Positions 1 to 7,550 of a DNA stretch of 64,000 bases are shown in pieces. A program made the translations under genes and the position numbers. Origin of the DNA: BP-464 sp963825415 (GTDB taxonomy: Bacteria > Actinomycetota > Thermoleophilia > Solirubrobacterales > Solirubrobacteraceae); contig CAWGTD010000002.1 of assembly GCA_963825415.1 (NCBI GenBank), positions 94,795 through 158,794 of the forward strand, read 5' to 3'. The notes under the pieces were generated by a model. It was not told the origin of the DNA, made no database searches, and was given only the letters and a program-made list of their open reading frames with translations. Numbering within the stretch: the first letter of the stretch is position 1; each line of letters begins with the position of its first letter.

Positions 1-130
1 GCGGCGAGGACTGGATCAGGTCCAGAGACGGCGCCGGCTGAACGACCGGCCCCTTGGCCAGCCCCCGCAGCCCGGCCACCGCCTGTGTGCGGCGACGACC
101 GTCGACCATCGTCTGCAGCCGGGCGTTCAC
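1..130 (-). CDS. Partial CDS, N-terminus of an unknown hydrogenase-operon protein
   Basis: Only about 43 codons are visible before the window edge. The GTG start overlaps the stop of hhyE by 4 bases (GTGA), the same coupling seen between other genes of this operon. The visible N-terminus is basic (VNARLQTMVDGRRRTQAV...) with no signal peptide or metal-binding motif. Position suggests a further hydrogenase accessory gene, such as a maturation protease or an operon-specific DUF protein. I do not recognise it, and function is inferred from location only. Confidence 0.55.
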   Translation of the reverse strand, partial: MNARLQTMVDGRRRTQAVAGLRGLAKGPVVQPAPSLDLIQSSP

Positions 131-969
131 CCCAGCGCCACCTGCACGAGTGGCCCCTCGCGCAGCAGCGGCACCGGCTGGAGCTGCAGCTCGGCGTCGT
201 CGACGCAGCGACCCGCCCGGGTGAGGACGAACCCTCGCGAGCACGTCGGGCACACAAGTGTCGCGTCGACGAGCTCCGCCGCCGACAGCGGCGACCCGCA
301 CCCGGCGCAGCCGTCGCGGTAGGCCAGCAGGGTCCCCTCGACGTTGGCCACCAGCAGCGTGGCGCCACCGGCGTTCGCCGTCGTCAGGGCGCGGGCGGCG
401 AGCTCTGAGGCTCCTTCCAGCACGTGCCACGCCGGCCCGTCGGCCTGGCCGGCCATCGGCAGCGCCACGCCGGGGAACCCGGCAACCTCGGGTTGGGGCG
501 CCAGGCCCTCGACGTCCATCCCGTCGAGGTCGGGGCACAGCTCCTCGAGCGCCTGGCGCACCGCGAGCTCGAGAGTCGCCGACGACGCGCGGCACGACTT
601 GCAGCTGCCATGCAAACGCAGGCGCGCCACGCCCTCCTCCACCCCGAGGAACTCGACGTTGCCACCGTGGGACTCCATGTAGGGCCGCACGCGGTCAAGC
701 GCCTGGCCGATCCGGTCCTCGAGCGCGACCGGGTGCAGGTCGTGAATCAACAGCAGGCTCGACACCAGCTCGTCGGCGGCGAACGCCGCCCGCTGCTCCT
801 CGCCCGTCAGCTCGAGGATCCGCTCGAGGCCGGCGCCGTACATCTGGACGACCGCCGACGTGAGCTCGTCGGCGATCGCGCGGATGCCGGGGTCGGCGAC
901 CGCGTCCAGGTGCTCGGTGAGCTCCTGGACGCGCTCGATCGGGCCCGCGACGCTGTCGACCGCGGCCAT
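127..969 (-). CDS. hhyE: HhyE-like iron-sulfur protein (NifU-like plus Rieske-like domains)
   Basis: Predicted soluble iron-sulfur protein of 280 aa. A NifU C-terminal-type domain spans about residues 80-155, with HGGNVEFLG and the CxxC pair C123/C126. A second domain, about 180-280, has two CxxC pairs (C221/C224 and C240/C243). That is an all-cysteine, rubredoxin or zinc-ribbon-like set, not the Cys2His2 of a true Rieske centre. Mycobacterial group 1h operons carry a comparable protein, HhyE, which is needed for hydrogenase function and is thought to relay electrons towards the respiratory chain. Its ATG follows the hhyL stop directly with no gap, so the two are probably translationally coupled. 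The role is inferred from family and context. Confidence 0.8.
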   Translation of the reverse strand: MAAVDSVAGPIERVQELTEHLDAVADPGIRAIADELTSAVVQMYGAGLERILELTGEEQRAAFAADELVSSLLLIHDLHPVALEDRIGQALDRVRPYMESHGGNVEFLGVEEGVARLRLHGSCKSCRASSATLELAVRQALEELCPDLDGMDVEGLAPQPEVAGFPGVALPMAGQADGPAWHVLEGASELAARALTTANAGGATLLVANVEGTLLAYRDGCAGCGSPLSAAELVDATLVCPTCSRGFVLTRAGRCVDDAELQLQPVPLLREGPLVQVALG

Positions 970-2748
970 CTACGCCAGCCCGGTGGGCGTGTGCAGAACC
1001 TTGCGAACCCTCCCGTTGCCGCCGTACATGTGCACGCCGCACGGCAGGCACGGATCGAAGGACCGCACCGCACGCATGATGTCGATCCCCTTGAAGTTCT
1101 CCGGCCCGTTCTCCTCGAAGATCGGCGTGTTCTGCACCGCGTCCTCGTAGGGGCCGGGCGTCCCGTAGACGTCCCGCGGGCTGGCGTTCCAGGGGGTCGG
1201 CGGATATGGCTGGTAGTTGGCGATCTTGCCGTCCTTGATGACCATGTGATGGCTGAGCACGCCGCGCGCCGCCTCGTGGAAGCCGCAGCTGACGGCCTCG
1301 TCAGGAACCTTGAAGTCGTTCCACGACTTCGTCCGCCCGGCGTTGACCTCGCCGTAGGCCCGCTCGAGGTTGTGTAGCGCGATCAGCGCCGCGTAGGCCT
1401 GGTGGTAGGTCCGGGCGCGGTCACGTTCGATCGCGTTGGACTTCTCGGGGACCTTCCACTCGATCTCCATCTCCGGGAAGCTCGGCGAACGCGGCATGAC
1501 CATCTTCAGGCTGTGCCCGGTGGCCTTGACGTAGCCGAAGTCGACGATGCCCGCCTTGGCCGTGCACCACTGACGGGCGAACGGCCCGCCGCCGGTGTCA
1601 CAGCAGACGTGCGTGTCGGTGCGCTTGTCGTAGATGCGCGGCGAGACCACCCACGTGTACTTGTCGGTGAAGTCGCGCTTCTGCGGCTTGGGCAGCGTGA
1701 CCTTGTTCCACGGGTGGTTCTTGTCCACCGGGTTGCCCAGCGGGTCCTTGGTGACCAGCGTCGGCTCGTTCTCCCAGCCGTCGAAGTACGAACTGCCCAG
1801 CAGGATGCGGATCGCCAGGTTGATCTCGACCAGATCGGTCGTGATCAGCTCGCCGCCGATCGCGATGCCGGGGGTGATGTAGCGCTTGCGCCCCCAGTCG
1901 GTCATGTTGGCGTAGCTGTAGTCGACGTAGTCGGGATCGTCGAAACAGCCCCAGTTGACGAGGTTCGTCTCGCGGAAGCCGACCATGTCGTAGCCCGGCA
2001 ACGACTCCAGGAAGAAGTCGTAGAGGTCGTCGTGCATGGGCACGCTGCGCTTGACGTAGTCGAAGTACTTCATCAGCCGCACGTAGTACTCCGTGAGCGT
2101 CTGGCTGGTGATGTCCGCGCTGCAGCCGCCCGGCATGATCGTCGACGGGTGCGTGTGCCGGCCCCCGAAGAGGCAGTACATCTCCCGCGTGTAGCGAGCC
2201 ACGTGGAGGGTCTCCAGGTAGAACTCACCGGTGAACGGGTTCAGCGCCCGCATGATGTCGGCGATCGTCTTGTAACCGTGGACGTCCTGGCCGGGGGCCG
2301 ATGTGTTCTCGGCCTTGGCCAGCAGCGACGGGTTGGTCTCCTTGACCATCTGCTCGCAGAAGTCCACGTTCGCCATGCAGTCGTTGAAGATCGCGTGGTC
2401 GAAGATGTAGTCCGCGGACTCGGCCATGTTGAACGCCATGTCGCCCAGCGGCGGCGGCTTGACGCCATAGGCCATGTTCTGGTTCAGGCACGAGCACGTG
2501 CAGTGGTTGTCGCCGCAGATGCCGCAGATGCGGCTGGTGATGAAGTGCGCGTCACGAGGGTCGATGCCCTTCATGAAGATGTCGAAGCCCCGGAAGACCA
2601 TCGACGTCGAGTAGCACTTGAGCACCTGCTGGTTGGCGAAGTCGATCTCCGTGTGGATCCCGAGGCTCCCGACGATGCGGGTGATCGGGTCCCACGACAT
2701 CTCCTTGACCATGACCCGCTGGTCGCGGGGGGTTTCCATTGTCGCCAT
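970..2748 (-). CDS. hhyL: Group 1h [NiFe] hydrogenase large subunit
   Basis: Catalytic subunit holding the NiFe(CN)2CO site, 592 aa. The N-terminal L1 motif is RICGICGDNHC (C75, C78) and the C-terminal L2 motif is DPCLPCGVH (C567, C570, H573). The residues 574-592 tail is probably removed by an endopeptidase after nickel insertion. Overall sequence closely matches the actinobacterial high-affinity group 1h (formerly group 5) enzymes that oxidise atmospheric H2, for example in the stretch around NPFTGEFY and in GPENFKGIDIMR. The ATG at 2748 has GGGAGA upstream. It lies 12 bases after hhyS and abuts hhyE. No maturation protease gene is visible in the window. Confidence 0.96.
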   Translation of the reverse strand: MATMETPRDQRVMVKEMSWDPITRIVGSLGIHTEIDFANQQVLKCYSTSMVFRGFDIFMKGIDPRDAHFITSRICGICGDNHCTCSCLNQNMAYGVKPPPLGDMAFNMAESADYIFDHAIFNDCMANVDFCEQMVKETNPSLLAKAENTSAPGQDVHGYKTIADIMRALNPFTGEFYLETLHVARYTREMYCLFGGRHTHPSTIMPGGCSADITSQTLTEYYVRLMKYFDYVKRSVPMHDDLYDFFLESLPGYDMVGFRETNLVNWGCFDDPDYVDYSYANMTDWGRKRYITPGIAIGGELITTDLVEINLAIRILLGSSYFDGWENEPTLVTKDPLGNPVDKNHPWNKVTLPKPQKRDFTDKYTWVVSPRIYDKRTDTHVCCDTGGGPFARQWCTAKAGIVDFGYVKATGHSLKMVMPRSPSFPEMEIEWKVPEKSNAIERDRARTYHQAYAALIALHNLERAYGEVNAGRTKSWNDFKVPDEAVSCGFHEAARGVLSHHMVIKDGKIANYQPYPPTPWNASPRDVYGTPGPYEDAVQNTPIFEENGPENFKGIDIMRAVRSFDPCLPCGVHMYGGNGRVRKVLHTPTGLA

Positions 2749-2760
2749 CGTTCGTCTCCC

Positions 2761-3819
2761 TTACCAACGCTTGGAGTAACCGGTGGTGAGCTCAGCGCGG
2801 TTGTGCCGCCACTCGGGCTCCTTGTCGTACTTCTTGGCGATGTTGCGCTTGCGGCCCCAGCGGACCAGCGGCCCGTAGGCGAACTGCGTGAACGACGCGG
2901 CGCGTGCGCCCCACGGGTCCTCGTCCATGAACGGCATGTACTTGTCGGGGAAGCCCGGCATCGTGCAGGCCATGCAGATGCCGCCCACGTTCGGGCAGCC
3001 GCCGATGCCGTTGACCCAGCCGCGGACCGGCACGTTGCACTTGACCACCGGGCCCTTGCAGCCCAGCTTGACCAGGCAGCGATGGTCGGAGCCGTACTCG
3101 GTGGCGAACTCGCCCTGCTCGGCGAACCCGGCCCGGTTGCAGCCCTCGCGGACGGTCCGACCGAACAGCCACTTGGGCCGCAGCTGGTCGTCGAGCTCGG
3201 GGACCGGCGCGAGCCCCGCGAGATGCAGCGCGAGGTAGAGCAGCGTCTCGGTCATGTTGTCGGGCTGGGCCGGGCACCCGGGGATGCAGACCACCGGCAG
3301 GCCGGCCTTCGACTTCCAGGTCCAGCCCAGGTAGTCGGGCAGCCCCATCGCGCCGGTCGGATTGTTCTTCATCGCGGGAATCCCGCCGTACGTGGCGCAG
3401 GTCCCGACCGCGACGACCGCCGCGGCCTTGGGCGAGAGCCGGTCGACCCACTCGTTGGTGGTGATCGGCTGTCCGTTGGAGGGATTGACACCGAACCCGG
3501 TCCAATGGCCCTCGCCGTTGATCTTCTCGTTGCCCAGCGAGCCCTCGATGACCAGCACGAACGGGTCGAGATCGCCGGCCTCGGCCTGATACCAGGCCTG
3601 CATGTACTCCTCGCCCTGCTCGTAGCTGATGACCTGGTTGTGGACGACGATCTTGGGCATCCCCGGTATCGCCTGGGTGATGATGTCCTCCAGGCTGGGG
3701 TTGGTCGCCGAGGTCATGGCGACCGAGTCCCCTTCGCAGCTCAAGCCGGTGGTCATCCACAGCACGTGCGCGGTGACCGCCTCGGTTTCCTTGTGCTTCT
3801 CGATTGCTGCAATCGACAT
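2761..3819 (-). CDS. hhyS: Group 1h [NiFe] hydrogenase small subunit
   Basis: Electron-transfer subunit of 352 aa. The start is the ATG at 3819 with a perfect AGGAGG upstream, so the longer in-frame reading into hypE was rejected. The first cluster motif reads SCEGD (C28, D31): an aspartate stands where most uptake hydrogenases have cysteine. Group 1h enzymes are known for a proximal 4Fe-4S cluster ligated by 3 Cys and 1 Asp. Further motifs include VGTCATYGG, CIPGCPAQPDN and a C-terminal cysteine-rich stretch (CNRAGF, CKGPVVKC, GGCPNVGGICMAC) for the medial and distal clusters. There is no twin-arginine leader, so it is predicted cytoplasm-facing. Confidence 0.95.
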   Translation of the reverse strand: MSIAAIEKHKETEAVTAHVLWMTTGLSCEGDSVAMTSATNPSLEDIITQAIPGMPKIVVHNQVISYEQGEEYMQAWYQAEAGDLDPFVLVIEGSLGNEKINGEGHWTGFGVNPSNGQPITTNEWVDRLSPKAAAVVAVGTCATYGGIPAMKNNPTGAMGLPDYLGWTWKSKAGLPVVCIPGCPAQPDNMTETLLYLALHLAGLAPVPELDDQLRPKWLFGRTVREGCNRAGFAEQGEFATEYGSDHRCLVKLGCKGPVVKCNVPVRGWVNGIGGCPNVGGICMACTMPGFPDKYMPFMDEDPWGARAASFTQFAYGPLVRWGRKRNIAKKYDKEPEWRHNRAELTTGYSKRW

Positions 3820-3839
3820 ACGGCCTCCTCGGCCCTCGT

Positions 3840-4943
3840 TCAACAGATCCGCGGCAGCGGGTCGCCCACCAGCTGGTCCATGACCCGCCGGCCGCCAAAG
3901 CTCGTCTCCACAAGCACCATCGCCGGCGGTTCCGTCCGCACCTCTCCGATCTCGGCCGCGCGCTCGCAGCCCGGCACTGAGCGGAGCGCCGCCAGCGCCT
4001 CGTCGGCCCGGTCGGGACCAACGAAGGCGACGAGCTTGCCTTCGTTGGCCACGTACATCGGGTCGATCCCGAGGATCTCCGACGCGCCCGCGACGGCGGG
4101 CTCGATCGGAACGGCTCCCTCGCGGACGACCATCGCCACGCCTGAGGCGCGGGCAAGTTCGTTGAGGACCGAGGCCACCCCGCCGCGCGTCGCGTCGCGC
4201 ATGCACCGCAGCGACGGGCCGGCGGCGGCGAGCAGCGCATCGGCGACCGGCCACAGCGAGCGAGTGTCGGACTCGATCGGCGCGTCGAGTTCGAACTCCC
4301 CGCGCGCCAGCATGATCGCGGTGCCGTGCTCGCCGATCGTGCCGGAGAGCAGGATGCGGTCGCCCGGCCGCAGCGCGTCGGGCGCGAGCGTCGCGCGCGG
4401 GTCGCGGCGGCCGACGCCGGTCGTGCAGATGTACATCGAGTCGCAGAAGCCGCGCTCGACGACCTTGGTGTCGCCGGCGACGATCTCGACCTCGGCCGCC
4501 CGCGCCGCCTCGGCGATCGCTTCGACCTCCGCGCGCAGGTCGTCGGCGCTCAGCCCCTCCTCCAGGATCAGCGACAGCGTGAGCGCAATCGGCCGCGCGC
4601 CGGACACGGCCAGGTCGTTGACGGTGCCGTTGACGGCCAGCTCGCCGATCGAGCCGCCGGGGAAGCGGATCGGCTTGACCACGAACGAGTCGGTGGTCAT
4701 GGCCAGCTCCGCGCCATCGACCTCGACCGCGCCGGCGTCGCCCATCGCCTGCCCGGCGCGCGACGCGAAGGCCGGCACGAACAGGCCCTCGATCATGCTG
4801 TTCGTCGCCTTGCCGCCGGCGCCATGGGCCATCGTGACCCGCTCGTCGCGGAACTTGGCCCGCTTGGCCCGCGCGGTCTCGATGATCCCGAGGATCTTCT
4901 GCTCGCGATCGGAAACAGCAAGGTTTCGCCCTGCGGTCACCAC
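3840..4943 (-). CDS. hypE: Hydrogenase maturation protein HypE
   Basis: HypE dehydrates the carbamoylated C-terminal cysteine to thiocyanate, the source of the CN ligands. The protein ends in PRIC, the diagnostic C-terminal cysteine (C367). The AIR-synthase-like fold shows MAHGAGGKA near the start, NDLAVSGARP and RDATRGGVA. I place the start at the GTG at 4943, preceded by GGAGGT at 8 bases, giving 367 aa. It lies 26 bases after hypD and 20 bases before hhyS, within the same operon. Confidence 0.94.
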   Translation of the reverse strand: MVTAGRNLAVSDREQKILGIIETARAKRAKFRDERVTMAHGAGGKATNSMIEGLFVPAFASRAGQAMGDAGAVEVDGAELAMTTDSFVVKPIRFPGGSIGELAVNGTVNDLAVSGARPIALTLSLILEEGLSADDLRAEVEAIAEAARAAEVEIVAGDTKVVERGFCDSMYICTTGVGRRDPRATLAPDALRPGDRILLSGTIGEHGTAIMLARGEFELDAPIESDTRSLWPVADALLAAAGPSLRCMRDATRGGVASVLNELARASGVAMVVREGAVPIEPAVAGASEILGIDPMYVANEGKLVAFVGPDRADEALAALRSVPGCERAAEIGEVRTEPPAMVLVETSFGGRRVMDQLVGDPLPRIC

Positions 4944-4969
4944 AAGTGGAGACCTCCGGTCGATGTCAC

Positions 4970-6085
4970 CTAGACGACCTCCCGCTCCCGCGCGAATCGC
5001 CCGAAGTTGTAATAGGCCGCGCAGGCCCCCTCGCTGGAGACCATGCACGTGCCGATCGGGCGCTCCGGGGTGCAGGCCGTGCCGAACACCTTGCACTCCC
5101 ACGGCTTGATGACGCCCTTGAGCACCTCGCCGCACTGGCACGCCTTCGGGTCGGCGACACGCACGCCGGGGACGCTGAAGCGCAGCTCGGCGTCGAGGTC
5201 GGCGTATTCGTCGGAGAGCCGCAGCCCGCTCTGGGAGATGAAGCCCAGCCCCCGCCACTCGAAGTGCGGCCGCAGCGCGAAGACCTCGGCCATGACCTCC
5301 AGCGCGCGCGGGTTGCCGTGGTAGGGCACCACGCGCGCGTACTGGTTCTCGACCTGGCAGCGCCCATCCTGCAATTGCCCGAGGATCATCCGGATCGCCT
5401 GCAGGATGTCCAGCGGCTCGAAGCCGGCGACGACGATCGGCCTGCCGTAGTCGCGCGGGATGAACTCGAACGGGCGCGCGCCGACGACCGTCGAAACGTG
5501 GCCGGGCCCCACGAAACCGTCGAGCCGCAGGTCGGGAGACTCGAGCAGCGCCCGCAGCGGCGGAACGATCGTGACGTGGTTGCACATGCAGGAGAAGTTC
5601 GTCACTCCCTCTGCCCGCGCGCGCTTGAGCGTCAGCGCGGTCGAGGGCGCCGTCGTCTCGAAGCCGATCGCGAAGAAGACGACCTCGCGATCCGGGTTGG
5701 CCTTGGCGATCCGCAGCGCGTCGAGCGGCGAGTACACCATCCGGATGTCGGCGCCCTCGGCCTTGGCGTCGAGCAGTGAGCCGGCCGATCCGGGGATGCG
5801 CATCATGTCGCCGAAGCACGTGAAGATCACGCCCGGCTGGCGCGCGATCGCGATCCCGTCGTCGACGCGACCCATCGGGATCACGCACACCGGGCAGCCG
5901 GGGCCGTGGACCAGTTCGACGTTCTCGGGCAGCAGGTCGTCGACGCCGAACTTGTAGATCGAGTGGGTGTGGCCGCCGCAGACCTCCATGAACTTGTAGT
6001 GCCGGCCGGGCTCGACGGCGCCGAGGATCTCGGTCGCCAACGCGCGACCCAGCTCGGGATCGCGGAACTCGTCGACGTACTTCAT
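4970..6085 (-). CDS. hypD: Hydrogenase maturation protein HypD
   Basis: HypD is the 4Fe-4S scaffold on which, with HypC, the Fe(CN)2CO unit is assembled. At 371 aa it is full length. The family signature cysteines are visible: C36 in EVCGGHTHSIYKFG and C64/C67 in GPGCPVC. The C-terminal cysteine cluster includes CQCGEVLKG and GTACTPERPIGTC. The ATG at 6085 overlaps the stop of the upstream hypC-like gene by 4 bases. Confidence 0.95.
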   Translation of the reverse strand: MKYVDEFRDPELGRALATEILGAVEPGRHYKFMEVCGGHTHSIYKFGVDDLLPENVELVHGPGCPVCVIPMGRVDDGIAIARQPGVIFTCFGDMMRIPGSAGSLLDAKAEGADIRMVYSPLDALRIAKANPDREVVFFAIGFETTAPSTALTLKRARAEGVTNFSCMCNHVTIVPPLRALLESPDLRLDGFVGPGHVSTVVGARPFEFIPRDYGRPIVVAGFEPLDILQAIRMILGQLQDGRCQVENQYARVVPYHGNPRALEVMAEVFALRPHFEWRGLGFISQSGLRLSDEYADLDAELRFSVPGVRVADPKACQCGEVLKGVIKPWECKVFGTACTPERPIGTCMVSSEGACAAYYNFGRFAREREVV

Positions 6086-6282
6086 GCAGCCGTCCTGACG
6101 AGGGCGACAGCGGCGTGGACCAGCACCGTGTCGCCGAACCTCACGGGTGCCACCAGCTCGATCTCCACCGAGTGCCGCGCGCCCGCATCATCGATGCACA
6201 GCGCCATGCGGCGTTCCTCGTCGACGGCGACCACGCTCATCTCCACGCCCTCGTCCGAGCAGGTGATGCAGTGGTCGCTCAT
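6082..6282 (-). CDS. Second HypC/HupF-like small protein
   Basis: A 66-residue protein that begins MSDHCITCSDEGVEM and ends DTVLVHAAVALVRTAA. The beta-barrel-like length and the GDTVLVH motif resemble HypC/HupF, but it lacks the Met-Cys N-terminus that HypC uses to carry the iron centre. It has a CxxC pair (C5, C8) instead. Similar short proteins annotated HupF occur beside group 1h hydrogenases in actinobacteria. It overlaps both hypC and hypD by 4 bases, so it should be made with them. It may be a specialised chaperone for the 1h enzyme; that is inference. Confidence 0.8.
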   Translation of the reverse strand: MSDHCITCSDEGVEMSVVAVDEERRMALCIDDAGARHSVEIELVAPVRFGDTVLVHAAVALVRTAA

Positions 6283-6557
6283 TCGATGACGCTCGCCTTC
6301 AGCTCCTCGAGCTCGGCCTCGTAGTCGGCGCCCATCCGCTCGAGCTGATCGCGCGTCGCCCGCGCCTCGTCCTCGTCGATCCGCGACATCGCAAAGCCGA
6401 CGTGGATCAGTACCCAGTCGCCGGCGTCCACGGAGGTCCCGTCGGCGTCGAGCAGCCCGACGTTGATGGTTCGCTGCACTCCCGCGACGTCGACCTTGGC
6501 AAGCCGGTTGGTCTCGTCGACGAACTCCAGGATCTGGCCCGGGATGGCCAGGCACAT
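6279..6557 (-). CDS. hypC: Hydrogenase assembly chaperone HypC
   Basis: HypC carries the iron-ligand precursor between HypD and the large subunit. The 92-aa protein begins MCLAIPGQILE, the canonical Met-Cys-Leu-Ala-Ile-Pro start, followed by GDWVLIHVGFAMSRID. The start at 6557 is fixed by this motif and by GGAG 6-9 bases upstream. It is the first gene of the minus-strand hydrogenase operon; hypA, hypB and hypF are not in the window. Confidence 0.95.
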   Translation of the reverse strand: MCLAIPGQILEFVDETNRLAKVDVAGVQRTINVGLLDADGTSVDAGDWVLIHVGFAMSRIDEDEARATRDQLERMGADYEAELEELKASVIE

Positions 6558-6638
6558 GACGGTCTCCGAACGGTCGGATGGCGAGGAAGCCCGCGCCACG
6601 GCCAAGATGGCACGGTCGTCCGCGGCGCCCAACGAGGC

Positions 6639-6655
6639 ACGTTGAAGATCAACGT
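6639..6655. promoter_or_regulatory. Perfect 7-bp inverted repeat, candidate operator
   Basis: ACGTTGA-AGA-TCAACGT is a perfect dyad lying directly upstream of the -35 element of the crp-like gene. It is about 80 bases ahead of hypC on the other strand. The TTGA/TCAA half-sites recall FNR-type sites, but the 3-base spacer is shorter than the FNR or CRP spacing. It is a reasonable target for the divergently encoded Crp-family protein; this is inference. Confidence 0.55.
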
Positions 6656-6659
6656 TGCA

Positions 6660-6688
6660 TTGAAACGGCCCGCAAAGCGGGCAATACT
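6660..6688 (+). promoter_or_regulatory. Sigma-70-like promoter with a second dyad in its spacer
   Basis: TTGAAA at 6660-6665 and AATACT at 6683-6688 are separated by exactly 17 bases, about 28 bases ahead of the regulator start. The spacer contains GCCCGC-AAA-GCGGGC (6668-6682), a perfect 6-bp inverted repeat. A protein bound there would sit between the two promoter elements. A weaker minus-strand promoter for hypC may also lie in this region. Confidence 0.55.
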
Positions 6689-6715
6689 CGACCCGCGAGC
6701 GAACGGGAGAGTCCG

Positions 6716-7468
6716 ATGGTCAACAAGGTCCAGCTGCTGGAGTGCGACCCTGAGCTGGGGTTGCGCGTCTCACCTGCACAGGTCACCCGCTGCCGCGAGG
6801 ACCTCGTCGCGCGGACCATGTTCTTCGACCGCGGTGTCTGGGCGGTCCCGCGCGAGTTCGCCGACCACGGCGGGGTCAGCTACCTCGTGCTCAAGGGCGT
6901 CCTCGCGCGGGAGATGCTCCTCGCCGACCACACCTGCGCGGAGCTCATCGGCGAGGGCGACGTGCTCCAGCCGAACGTCTCACGCGACGATCGCCTCGTG
7001 AGCTACCACGTGCAGTGGCGCGTCCTCCAGCCGCTGCGCCTCGCGGTCCTCGACGAGCAGGTGGCCCGCACGCTCGGGTCGTGGCCAACCGTGATGTCGG
7101 CCATCCTGGAGCGCGCGATCCGCCGCACGCATCGCATGTCGGTCCATCAGGCGCTGCTGCAACTCAGCCCCGTCGAGACCCGCCTGGTCCTCCTCCTCTG
7201 GCATCTGGCCGAGCGCTGGGGGCGGGTCACCCCCGAGGGCGTCGCCGTCCGGTTGCCGCTGTCACACGAGATGCTCGGACACCTCGTCGGGTGCCGGCGA
7301 CCCTCGGTCACCACGGCGTTGGCGCGCGTGTGCGAGAGCGGCCGGCTCGGTCGGCGGGCGGATGGCACCTGGGTCCTCCACGGATCGCCTCCCGAGCAGC
7401 TGGAACCGCTGCGCTGGCAGGCCCGCCGTACCGCCGGCGCGCCCGCGACCGTTCCATCGCTGCTGTAG
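6716..7468 (+). CDS. Crp/Fnr-family transcriptional regulator
   Basis: The 250-aa protein has a cupin-like effector domain (about residues 35-130), a long dimerisation helix and a C-terminal winged helix. A recognition-helix region lies around 183-205 (LSHEMLGHLVGCRRPSVTT). No cysteine cluster for a 4Fe-4S centre is evident at the N-terminus, so it is not an obvious oxygen-sensing FNR. The ATG at 6716 has GGGAGA 5 bases upstream; in-frame codons before it are not convincing. Divergent placement opposite hypC suggests it controls the hydrogenase operon, itself, or both. Confidence 0.85.
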   Translation: MVNKVQLLECDPELGLRVSPAQVTRCREDLVARTMFFDRGVWAVPREFADHGGVSYLVLKGVLAREMLLADHTCAELIGEGDVLQPNVSRDDRLVSYHVQWRVLQPLRLAVLDEQVARTLGSWPTVMSAILERAIRRTHRMSVHQALLQLSPVETRLVLLLWHLAERWGRVTPEGVAVRLPLSHEMLGHLVGCRRPSVTTALARVCESGRLGRRADGTWVLHGSPPEQLEPLRWQARRTAGAPATVPSLL

Positions 7469-7550
7469 CCCCGCCTCGCAAGTTTCCGGGCCACCAGGCG
7501 TTACCGAGACAGCATCGCCCTCATGTGTCGCACCCGGGAGAAGATCTGAG

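Noticed and set aside
1402..5109. Long plus-strand open frame over the hydrogenase operon
   Set aside because: Its composition is typical of the antisense of high-GC genes, with no motif, while the minus strand encodes well-known proteins.
4954..5888. Long minus-strand reading frame continuous with hypE
   Set aside because: It is the shadow of hypD in another frame; the GTG at 4943 with GGAGGT gives a normal HypE length.
6639..6655. FNR or CRP binding site
   Set aside because: The half-sites TTGA/TCAA are close, but the 3-base spacer does not fit either known site; kept only as a candidate operator.
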